A DNA stretch of 5,827 bases, taken from contig DEIM01000156.1 in the NCBI GenBank assembly GCA_002352485.1, positions 1-5,827 of the forward strand, read 5' to 3'. Below, one piece after another: positions 1-5,676 of the stretch (position 1 is the first letter of the stretch; every line of letters starts with the position of its first letter). Source of the DNA: Candidatus Dadabacteria bacterium UBA2774. GTDB lineage: Bacteria; Desulfobacterota_D; UBA1144; Nemesobacterales; UBA2774. The position numbers and the translations under genes were made by a program. The notes under the pieces were generated by a model that searched no databases, was not told where the DNA came from, and worked only from the letters and a program-made list of their open reading frames with translations.

Positions 1-1060
1 CTGCCTGAGGGAGTATGTCTTTCCCGAATATGTCGAGCCCGAGCTTTGACCTCTGGGCAATCGAGCGTATCTGCTCCTCAATCAGGTTAGGCATGCCTTC
101 TTCCACGATGAGTACCGCCTTCTTATCCCTAAGGAATAAAATGATCTCTTCAGGTACAAGCGGGTTGGTTACATTCAGGTTCAGTAAAGGAATCCTGGTC
201 TCGCCGTAGAGGTTGGCTTCACCAAGGTTATACAGACACCTCATTAGAGAGTTATAGATCATCCCGTGGGTTATAATGCCGATATTGGTTTCCGTACCTT
301 CAATAAACTCGTTTAGCTTTCTTTCAAGAATGAATTTCTTGGCGGCCGGTATCCTCTCATGATACTTCTTTTTTTCGTGCTCAAATGTGAAAGGAGGAAG
401 CGGAATTGACTCTTGTTTGGTGGTAAGATCATCAAGGCGGTTAATCATGCTGATTGCGGGTACTTCATTGTCTCTACAGACCATCTTGTTTCTTATGTGC
501 GCAACCCTTGTTGAGAGTAAAAACATAACAGGCATGTTTGAATACTCAGACAGCTCAAACCCGGCCTGTACCATCTTGGCCACGTGTTCCAGGTTGCCCC
601 TTGGGTCCATCACTGCCATCGTTGACTTAAGGGCGAAAGGAAGTGCCCTTTCAGCCACACAAGTACTGTCACATCCGTAATCCTCACCCACAATTATCAT
701 CGCCCCACCGGTAACTCCGGAAGAAGAAATGTGCGACAGTGCGTCTGAGGCGACGTTAGTACCGACTATCTTCCAGTTTACAGAGCCTCTTATCGGATAG
801 CTTATTGACGCTGACAGCAATGACGCAGCGGAAGCCTCGTTACCGGAGCAGTCAAAGTAAATTCCTTTATCTTTAAGAACATCGTCGTATGAATCGGAAA
901 TGGCGTCGATCAAACTTGCAGTCGGCGAGCCCGGATAGCCCCCGAGATAACTCACGCCGGATTGTAAGAATGCCTTTAGTATTGCAAGCGGCGTATCGCC
1001 GAAAAGAACTTTACCTTCCCCGTATTCAAGCTGTGCAAGATGCTCCTTGGAATAACCCAT
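1..1060 (-). CDS. iorA: Indolepyruvate:ferredoxin oxidoreductase alpha-type subunit (N-terminal 353 residues; runs off left edge)
   Basis: Reverse-strand translation from the ATG at 1060 is open for 353 codons to the window edge. IorA oxidatively decarboxylates aryl-pyruvates (or related 2-oxoacids) to acyl-CoA, with thiamine diphosphate and ferredoxin. The first part is the pyruvate-oxidoreductase N-terminal (Pyr) domain: GGYPGSPT at residues 40-47, the SGNEASAA stretch with Glu75 (position of the conserved Glu expected to contact the ThDP aminopyrimidine), the IVGTNVASDAL segment near 98-108, IIVGEDYGCDS near 122-132 and FELSE..MPVMF..STRVAH near 168-188. Domain II follows (about 258-335), with GIITHGMIYN and VEEGMPNLIEEQI. 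The ThDP-diphosphate domain and any C-terminal ferredoxin domain lie outside. AGGAG at 1066-1070, 5 nt upstream, supports the start. The gene lies 109 bp after the phosphatase gene on the same strand. True substrate is uncertain, because related alpha-type subunits act on other 2-oxoacids; an IorB partner is not visible. Confidence 0.85.
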   Translation of the reverse strand, partial: MGYSKEHLAQLEYGEGKVLFGDTPLAILKAFLQSGVSYLGGYPGSPTASLIDAISDSYDDVLKDKGIYFDCSGNEASAASLLSASISYPIRGSVNWKIVGTNVASDALSHISSSGVTGGAMIIVGEDYGCDSTCVAERALPFALKSTMAVMDPRGNLEHVAKMVQAGFELSEYSNMPVMFLLSTRVAHIRNKMVCRDNEVPAISMINRLDDLTTKQESIPLPPFTFEHEKKKYHERIPAAKKFILERKLNEFIEGTETNIGIITHGMIYNSLMRCLYNLGEANLYGETRIPLLNLNVTNPLVPEEIILFLRDKKAVLIVEEGMPNLIEEQIRSIAQRSKLGLDIFGKDILPQA

Positions 1061-1113
1061 ATGTTCTCCTATACCGGGGGTTAACTGCCCTCAACCATAT
1101 TCATATTAATCTA

Positions 1114-1137
1114 CCAGATATGAGCTGGATATACCAG
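1114..1137. repeat. Interleaved CCAG/CTGG inverted repeats upstream of iorA
   Basis: Within the 109-bp gap between the phosphatase gene and iorA, the sequence holds CCAG (1114-1117), CTGG (1125-1128) and CCAG (1134-1137), so the central CTGG can pair with either flank. The right-hand pair is CTGGATATACCAG, a 13-bp near-palindrome. Arms are only 4 bp and no T-run follows on the minus strand, so this is not a terminator. It could be an operator or chance. No convincing -35/-10 pair for iorA was found in this gap. Confidence 0.25.
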
Positions 1138-1169
1138 AAAAGTTACATAGGACTTCAATACGCCAAACT

Positions 1170-1652
1170 TCACTTTTTGCTGCTGTGAGGGCTTATTAGG
1201 ACATCTCTAACAGTGTAAAAGTACTCTCTCAGAGCCTCTTCCTGCTTGTAATTGACCATGTGCACCGGGCGTTTCGACCTGACGGTCTCAAGCGCTGAAT
1301 CCGGGTCTTCACCCGTATGGTGGAGCAAGTAACAGGCGAGCATCAGATTGGTCCTGCCCATACCGGCAAAACAGTGCACTAATACTCCTTTTCCGTCATC
1401 TATTTGAGGTGTTACAAAAGAGATAAACTCCTCAAAATCAGACAAATCAGGCGCTCCGAAGTCCTCAATCGGTATGTTTTTGACTATAAACCCATTGTGG
1501 TCCTGAAAATACTCTTCTTCCTGAAGGTTCACGATTACATCGATACCGACTGCACGGAGGTACAGTAGGTCTTCCTCCAAATCGATTAAAGACCCCGGCC
1601 TTTCCATCCCGGCGATCTTACCCTCTATTACCCATGAGAACCTCTCAGGCAT
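1170..1652 (-). CDS. Dual-specificity protein phosphatase, DUSP23/VHZ-like
   Basis: A 160-residue cytosolic phosphatase of the cysteine-dependent superfamily, with no signal peptide or membrane segment. The P-loop signature HCFAGMGRT sits at residues 93-101, with nucleophile Cys94 and phosphate-binding Arg100. The likely general acid is Asp64 in PIEDFGAPD, upstream of the P-loop as in VHZ. Resemblance to human DUSP23, from memory, covers the whole protein: the N-terminal FSWVIEGKIAGM (5-16) matches FSWVLPGRLAGL, and MLACYLL follows the P-loop. The family hydrolyses phosphotyrosine/phosphoserine esters; some relatives act on RNA 5'-phosphates or other small phosphoesters, so the substrate here is unknown. 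The ATG at 1652 is preceded by AAGGAG at 1664-1669 (11 nt spacing, slightly long) and fits the short N-terminus of DUSP23. It starts 19 bp after the nfi stop codon, so co-transcription is very likely. Confidence 0.9.
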   Translation of the reverse strand: MPERFSWVIEGKIAGMERPGSLIDLEEDLLYLRAVGIDVIVNLQEEEYFQDHNGFIVKNIPIEDFGAPDLSDFEEFISFVTPQIDDGKGVLVHCFAGMGRTNLMLACYLLHHTGEDPDSALETVRSKRPVHMVNYKQEEALREYFYTVRDVLISPHSSKK

Positions 1653-1671
1653 AGTTATACAGACTCCTTTG

Positions 1672-2373
1672 TCACAGAAACTCCTTTTTAAGCTCGGCGA
1701 CGTATTTATCTGCCTGTCTCGTGGGCTCGGGCACCCTGTATCCTCGGGCGCACTCTGTTACAACCTCAAGCGCAGAAGGCAAATCGATCTTATGCCCGGG
1801 AGATACGAAAACCGGTTTAGTATTCTTTTTGGTTCGGAGGACAGCGCCGATAGTATCGCCTTGCTTAGAATATAATGGAGAATACCTGCCGGGGACCATG
1901 CCCAGCTCATCAAATGTGCCGTAAAGCTTTTTTTTGCCAACTCCTATTGTCGGAATGTCCAATATCACTCCTATATGACAAGCAATACCAAAACCCCTTG
2001 GGTGCGCGATTCCCTGCCCATCGAGAATTAGTATATCGGGTTTTACCTCGAGCTTCCCGTAAGCCTCTATTATCGCTGGCCCTTCCCTGAAGGAGAGGAG
2101 TCCCGGGATGTAGGGGAATTTTTCATCTACAATTGAATATACCTTGTCTATAATGCTTAGTTCCGGGAATTCGAATAAAATTATCCCGCATACAAGTTGC
2201 TTTCGTTCTTTTAAGATTGCAAGGTCCACCCCTGCTATCAGGCTTATAGATTCAAAGCTGTTTTCGAGAGAGACCCTCTCTTTAAGAGCCCGCTGTATGG
2301 CAAACGCCTCTTTCACAGAACGGGGAACATAATTCCTTATGTCGGGTATACCCTCAATATCAATTGAATCCAT
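1672..2373 (-). CDS. nfi: Endonuclease V (deoxyinosine 3' endonuclease)
   Basis: A 233-residue protein aligning along its length with E. coli Nfi (from memory). Endonuclease V recognises deaminated adenine (inosine) in DNA, and in some homologues in RNA, and cuts the second phosphodiester bond 3' of the lesion using Mg2+. Visible landmarks in order: AGVD with metal ligand Asp50; the wedge motif PYIPG (87-91) with Tyr88; SFREGP with catalytic Glu97; ILDGQG with Asp118; GIAHPRGFG; PTIGVGKKKL with the conserved lysine cluster 147-149; GHKI with His194; and YRVPEPTR (212-219). All expected active-site residues are present. The ATG at 2373 is the only reasonable start, because in-frame TAA TAA codons lie just upstream (2383-2388). 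Its ribosome site is poor (an AGG 3 nt away or GAGGA further upstream). It is the first gene of the minus-strand group, divergent from gshB. Confidence 0.95.
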   Translation of the reverse strand: MDSIDIEGIPDIRNYVPRSVKEAFAIQRALKERVSLENSFESISLIAGVDLAILKERKQLVCGIILFEFPELSIIDKVYSIVDEKFPYIPGLLSFREGPAIIEAYGKLEVKPDILILDGQGIAHPRGFGIACHIGVILDIPTIGVGKKKLYGTFDELGMVPGRYSPLYSKQGDTIGAVLRTKKNTKPVFVSPGHKIDLPSALEVVTECARGYRVPEPTRQADKYVAELKKEFL

Positions 2374-2422
2374 AGGCCTGTCTTATTATCCTCTTAAATT
2401 TTGGGGACAGTATTCGAGATGA

Positions 2423-2428
2423 AGTATA
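2423..2428 (-). promoter_or_regulatory. Possible -10 element for nfi
   Basis: The minus strand reads TATACT here, one base from the sigma-70 consensus, and would start transcription roughly 40-45 nt upstream of the nfi ATG. No good -35 hexamer is seen 16-18 bp upstream, so the call is weak. Confidence 0.3.
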
Positions 2429-2500
2429 CCTAACTATTGATTCTGATTTCGGCATCATTTTAGGGAAGTTGTGCTACTAAATTACATAAGGCAGATCTCG

Positions 2501-2506
2501 TATAAT
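2501..2506 (+). promoter_or_regulatory. Probable -10 element (TATAAT) for gshB
   Basis: A perfect sigma-70 -10 hexamer lies 56 bp before the gshB ATG. The expected -35 position (about 2478-2483, TAAATT) is a poor match and there is no extended-10 TG, so the promoter may be weak or activator-dependent. Confidence 0.5.
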
Positions 2507-2562
2507 TTGTCCATACATCTAAAATTCGGTAGAATCAGGGGACTGCAAAGACGGAAAATAAT

Positions 2563-3519
2563 ATGAAACTAAAGATGGCTTTTGTGATGGACCCGGTAGG
2601 GACTATCGATATAGAAAAAGATACTACATTTGTTCTCATGCTCGAAGCTCAGGCGAGGGGACACGAAGTGTGGTATTTGGAGCTCAAGGATCTTTTTGTG
2701 AGAGAATCCAGAGCTATGTGTAAAGCTACAGAGCTGAGCCTAAAAAGGGATACCGACTACTATAAATTGGGGGACACTGAGGTAAGGGAGCTCGAAAGCT
2801 TCGATGCGGTCTGGATGCGCAAAGACCCCCCGGTGAATGACGACTTTCTATACGCCACTTACATCCTGAGCCTAATAAATGAAAACAAAACCAAGGTTAT
2901 AAACAACCCGACGGGCATAAGAGAGTCAAACGAGAAAATGTACGCTCTCCATTTCCCTGAATGGATACCCGAGTCGGTAGTCACAAAAGATATTTCGGTA
3001 TTAAGAGAATTTTTAGAAAGCGCGGGCGGGGAGATGGTCGTAAAGCCGCTAGACGGCCACGGGGGCGAGGGCATTTTCTTCGCCAAGCAAGGTGATAGGA
3101 ACGAGAATGTAATACTTGAGTCGATCACGAAATTTGGCACTGAATACGTTATGGCCCAAAAATTCATAGAGAAGGTGTATGAGGGCGATAAGAGAATCAT
3201 TCTTCTAAACGGTGAGCCTCTCGGAGCAGTGCTCAGAGTCCCGAAGTCAGGTGGGGAGTTCCGCTGCAACTTCCACTCGGGCGGAAGCCCGGCGAAATCG
3301 CCTCTAACTGACCGGGACCTAGAGATATGCACCGCTATTGCTCCAAGGTTGAGAATGGACGGGCTCTATTTCGTAGGCATCGACGTAATAGGCGGCTACG
3401 TGACCGAGATCAACACCACAAGTCCGACAGGAGTACAGGAAATTAATAACCTTAACGGCACTAAGATCGAGACTGAGATTATAGAGTTTGTCGAAAATCT
3501 ATGCAACATGGATCAGTAG
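2563..3519 (+). CDS. gshB: Glutathione synthetase (GshB type)
   Basis: Catalyses ATP-dependent ligation of gamma-glutamylcysteine and glycine to glutathione, the second step of glutathione synthesis, in the cytosol. At 318 residues it matches E. coli GshB (316). Visible landmarks: N-terminal FVMDPVGTIDIEKDT (7-21), resembling the E. coli VMDPIANINIKKD start; RKDPP at 86-90; NNPTGIRESNEKM at 114-126; the ATP-grasp segment VVKPLDGHGGEGIF (159-172); GDKRIILLNGEP (208-219); the Gly-rich substrate loop near 239-246; and GIDVIGGYVTEINTTSPTG (272-290), carrying Mg/ATP ligands including Glu282 and Asn284. The ATG at 2563 gives the family N-terminus; ATG 2575 is an alternative, but it would remove the first beta-strand residues. 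The Shine-Dalgarno site is weak (GGA within 2553-2555). No gshA is in the window. Confidence 0.95.
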   Translation: MKLKMAFVMDPVGTIDIEKDTTFVLMLEAQARGHEVWYLELKDLFVRESRAMCKATELSLKRDTDYYKLGDTEVRELESFDAVWMRKDPPVNDDFLYATYILSLINENKTKVINNPTGIRESNEKMYALHFPEWIPESVVTKDISVLREFLESAGGEMVVKPLDGHGGEGIFFAKQGDRNENVILESITKFGTEYVMAQKFIEKVYEGDKRIILLNGEPLGAVLRVPKSGGEFRCNFHSGGSPAKSPLTDRDLEICTAIAPRLRMDGLYFVGIDVIGGYVTEINTTSPTGVQEINNLNGTKIETEIIEFVENLCNMDQ

Positions 3520-3561
3520 TCAAGGGTAGGAGAATGAAGTAATGGGGACAGAGGCGAGCGA

Positions 3562-3589
3562 CTTACAGCGATGCCGGGGCGGATAAAAT
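3562..3589 (+). promoter_or_regulatory. Weak candidate promoter before gatC
   Basis: CTTACA (3562-3567) and TAAAAT (3584-3589) are separated by 16 bp, giving a start near 3596, shortly before the gatC ribosome site. Both hexamers are imperfect. If real, gatCA would be transcribed apart from gshB. Confidence 0.25.
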
Positions 3590-3614
3590 CAGAAAAGACA
3601 ATGGTACATATTTG

Positions 3615-3620
3615 GGAGGA
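3615..3620 (+). promoter_or_regulatory. Ribosome binding site that fixes the gatC start
   Basis: GGAGGA lies 9 nt before the GTG at 3630. The longer in-frame TTG at 3612 overlaps this site and has no Shine-Dalgarno of its own at a usable distance, so the GTG is preferred. Confidence 0.75.
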
Positions 3621-3629
3621 AGTAACGAA

Positions 3630-3920
3630 GTGAAAATATCCAAAGACGACGTAATTCACGTAGCAGAGCTCGCAAGGCTCGAATTCGGAGAAGATGAGAT
3701 TCAGAAATTTACCGATCAGCTCGGGAACATATTGGAATATATAGAAAAGCTCAGTGAGCTCGATACAGAAGGAGTAGAGCCCACATCTCACGTGCTCGAT
3801 ATCTCTACCCCTCTCAGAGAAGACCGTGTAGAGGAGTGGATTACTCCCGAAGAAGCGCTCCAAAATGCCCCCGAAAGAGAAGACGACTTCTTCACAGTAC
3901 CCAAAGTGATAGACGACTAA
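3630..3920 (+). CDS. gatC: Aspartyl/glutamyl-tRNA(Asn/Gln) amidotransferase subunit C
   Basis: GatC is the small belt-like subunit that wraps around and stabilises GatA and GatB in the complex converting Glu-tRNA(Gln) and Asp-tRNA(Asn) to Gln-tRNA(Gln) and Asn-tRNA(Asn). The 96-residue product begins MKISKDDVIHVAELARLEF, the usual family opening. It continues with an amphipathic helix (about 22-43), then LDTEGVEPTSHV (44-55), TPLREDRV (60-67) and the conserved tail NAPEREDDFFTVPKVI (79-94). The start is placed at GTG 3630 rather than TTG 3612, because the former gives the family N-terminus and has GGAGGA 9 nt upstream. gatA follows after 12 bp, so the two are translated from one message. Confidence 0.93.
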   Translation: MKISKDDVIHVAELARLEFGEDEIQKFTDQLGNILEYIEKLSELDTEGVEPTSHVLDISTPLREDRVEEWITPEEALQNAPEREDDFFTVPKVIDD

Positions 3921-3932
3921 GGAGAATTTTGA

Positions 3933-5393
3933 ATGGAACTGCCGTTTTTAACCATTAAAAAAGCAGGCGAGCTGATCAAGGGAAAAGAGATTTCCCCAGT
4001 TGAGATCACAAAAGCCTTACTGAAACGCATTGAAGAAATAGACGGGGATCTGAACACATATATAACAGTACTCGGGGATAGCGCATTAGAATCCGCCGAG
4101 CGTGCAGAGAAGGAAATAGCTAAGGGCGGCTACAAAGGCCCCCTTCACGGGGTACCGATTGCGCTTAAAGACATATTCATCATGAAAGACGTCCCGGCCA
4201 CCTGCGGCTCTAAGATGCTTGAGAATTTCATCCCCCCATACAGCGCGACCGTAACCCAGAAGCTAGTTGACGCGGGTGCAGTTATACTCGGGAAAAACAA
4301 TATGGACGAGTTCGCTATGGGCTCATCTACAGAAACTTCGTACTTTGGCCCGACTAAAAATCCATGGGACACGGACAGGGTGCCCGGAGGTTCGAGCGGA
4401 GGCTCGGCAGCTGCCACTGCTGCTTCTTTATGCCTGGGCTCGGTCGGCACCGACACCGGAGGCTCCATAAGACAGCCCGCTTCCCTTTGCGGTGTAGTCG
4501 GAATGAAACCCACTTACGGCAGAGTAAGCCGTTTCGGGATGATAGCGTTTGCATCATCTCTTGACCAGGCGGGACCTCTTACTAAGACTGTAGAAGACAG
4601 CGCAATCCTACTAAACACGATTGCGGGCGGCGACAGAAGGGACTCCACTTGCGTTGAAGCCCCTGTTCCCGACTATACTCAGAGCTTAACGGAAGATTTA
4701 AAAGGAATAAAAGTAGGTATACCAAAGGAGTATTTCGTAGACGGTATGGACCCTGACGTGGAGGATTCGGCCAAACAGGCTATCGAAGTGCTCCGGGACC
4801 TGGGAGCGGAGATAGTCGAAATCTCACTCCCCCATACAGAGTACGCGGTGCTGACTTATTATATAATCGCCCCGTCTGAGGCAAGCTCCAACTTGGCAAG
4901 GTACGACGGTGTGAAATACGGCTATAGGGCGAGCGATACAAAGAACCTTATAGATATGTACAAAAAGACCAGGGCAGAGGGGTTCGGGGAAGAGGTCAAG
5001 AGAAGGATTATGCTCGGCACGTACGCCCTTTCCGCGGGTTATTATGATGCTTATTACTTAAAAGCTCTGCAGGTAAGGACGCTGATAAAGCAGGATTTTG
5101 ACGAGGCTTTTAAGAAGGTGGACGCGATCGTTGCACCAACCAGTCCTGAAACTGCGTTTAAAATCGGAGAGAAAACGGACGACCCGATAAAGATGTATCT
5201 CTCAGACGTACTAACAATCCCGTGTAATATCGCAGGGCTCCCGGGTATTTCACTACCATCGGGCCTAAGCTCAACAGGGCTTCCGATTGGCATCCAGGTC
5301 CTTGCCAGGCCGTTTGATGAAGAGACCATGTTCAGGGTAGCACACGCTTATGAGAAGAACTCCGGATGGTCCGGGAAAAGGCCGCCTGTTTAA
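3933..5393 (+). CDS. gatA: Aspartyl/glutamyl-tRNA amidotransferase subunit A (amidase)
   Basis: GatA is the glutaminase of GatCAB: it releases ammonia from glutamine (or asparagine) and channels it to GatB, where the aminoacyl-tRNA is amidated. The 486-residue protein is full length for the family. The amidase-signature Ser-cis-Ser-Lys triad falls at Lys79 (PIALKD), Ser154 (PGGSSGGSAA) and Ser178 (DTGGSIRQP), the numbering known from Staphylococcus aureus GatA. The residues described there for binding the amide donor are also present: Tyr309, Arg358 and Asp425. The start ATG has AAGGAG at 3919-3924, overlapping the gatC stop, with 8 nt spacing. gatB does not follow; a small zinc-knuckle gene does. 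No terminator hairpin is visible after the stop. Confidence 0.97.
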   Translation: MELPFLTIKKAGELIKGKEISPVEITKALLKRIEEIDGDLNTYITVLGDSALESAERAEKEIAKGGYKGPLHGVPIALKDIFIMKDVPATCGSKMLENFIPPYSATVTQKLVDAGAVILGKNNMDEFAMGSSTETSYFGPTKNPWDTDRVPGGSSGGSAAATAASLCLGSVGTDTGGSIRQPASLCGVVGMKPTYGRVSRFGMIAFASSLDQAGPLTKTVEDSAILLNTIAGGDRRDSTCVEAPVPDYTQSLTEDLKGIKVGIPKEYFVDGMDPDVEDSAKQAIEVLRDLGAEIVEISLPHTEYAVLTYYIIAPSEASSNLARYDGVKYGYRASDTKNLIDMYKKTRAEGFGEEVKRRIMLGTYALSAGYYDAYYLKALQVRTLIKQDFDEAFKKVDAIVAPTSPETAFKIGEKTDDPIKMYLSDVLTIPCNIAGLPGISLPSGLSSTGLPIGIQVLARPFDEETMFRVAHAYEKNSGWSGKRPPV

Positions 5394-5472
5394 TTTATCC
5401 CTGTAGCTGTAGAGAAATTTGGGTTTCAATTAGAGCGTCTTGCCAGTAGAATATTATTAGGAGATACACCCG

Positions 5473-5658
5473 ATGACTGAAAAGAAAAAAAATTTATGTA
5501 TGGTATGCGCTAAACCCTCTGAGACATCGATATGCGATTCATGTAAAAGGCAAATCCAGGGCGAGGCGGCGGATAAAAAGCAGAAGATAGAAAAGAGTGT
5601 TAAAGTGGGCTCAGAAGTCGAAAAAGACAGAAGGATAAAACACAAGACAGATAAGTAG
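5473..5658 (+). CDS. Small zinc-knuckle protein with Lys/Glu-rich tail, function unknown
   Basis: A 61-residue protein not recognised as a named family. Residues 9-24 hold Cys9-x2-Cys12 and Cys21-x2-Cys24 separated by eight residues, a spacing compatible with one zinc-ribbon/knuckle site. The following QIQGEA (27-32) leads into a strongly charged Lys/Glu/Asp tail to the C-terminus, probably helical or disordered. No signal peptide or membrane segment is seen. AGGAG at 5459-5463, 9 nt before the ATG, supports translation. It lies 79 bp after gatA on the same strand, so it may share that transcript; a TAGAAT at 5447-5452 is too close to the ribosome site to be a persuasive promoter. Short zinc-ribbon proteins often bind nucleic acid or ribosomes, but that is inference only. 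It converges on rsmI with an 18-bp gap. Confidence 0.75.
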   Translation: MTEKKKNLCMVCAKPSETSICDSCKRQIQGEAADKKQKIEKSVKVGSEVEKDRRIKHKTDK

Positions 5659-5676
5659 TACTAAAACCAGGAAGTT

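Larger units (their letters stand above)
2374..2562. other. Divergent intergenic region between nfi and gshB
   Basis: This AT-rich 189-bp stretch must hold the promoters for both divergent genes. No RNA gene, riboswitch fold or coding frame of useful length was seen. It contains TGGGGACAG (2402-2410), which recurs at 3543-3551, and a related GGGGACTG (2538-2545). Confidence 0.6.
3528..3633 (+). other. gatC leader with a chain of tiny open frames
   Basis: The 110 bp between gshB and gatC hold AGGAG (3528-3532), then ATG-AAG-TAA (3534-3542), whose stop overlaps a second ATG (TAATG). The second frame is 14 codons (3542-3586, MGTEASDLQRCRGG) with 9 nt spacing from the AGGAG. A third, 10-codon frame (3601-3633, MVHIWEEVTK) ends in TGA overlapping the gatC GTG as GTGA. 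Whether any is translated is unknown; frames this short arise easily by chance. No rho-independent terminator is visible here. Confidence 0.3.

Noticed and set aside
387..680. Plus-strand open frame of 97 codons
   Set aside because: It lies wholly antisense to the clearly conserved iorA frame, and its translation resembles no family and has no ribosome site.
1061..1169. Promoter for iorA using TTGAAG (1153-1158, minus strand)
   Set aside because: No adequate -10 at 16-18 bp; the nearest TATATC is 19 bp away.
889..1188. Plus-strand open frame of 99 codons
   Set aside because: Mostly antisense to the iorA N-terminus and spilling into the gap; no Shine-Dalgarno and no recognisable domain.
2859..3332. 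Minus-strand open frame of 157 codons
   Set aside because: Antisense shadow of gshB, which has full ATP-grasp motifs; the shadow peptide is serine/proline-rich and featureless.
3612..3629. TTG start extending GatC by six residues
   Set aside because: The TTG overlaps the GGAGGA ribosome site, and the added residues are not part of the GatC N-terminus.
3513..3863. Minus-strand open frame of 116 codons
   Set aside because: Antisense to gatC and its leader; gatC is confirmed by family motifs.
4145..4513. Minus-strand open frame of 122 codons
   Set aside because: Antisense to the gatA catalytic core; open only because of the codon composition of gatA.
5424..5452. TTTCAA / TAGAAT promoter for the small zinc protein
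   Set aside because: The implied start site would fall on the ribosome binding site itself, and the -35 is poor.
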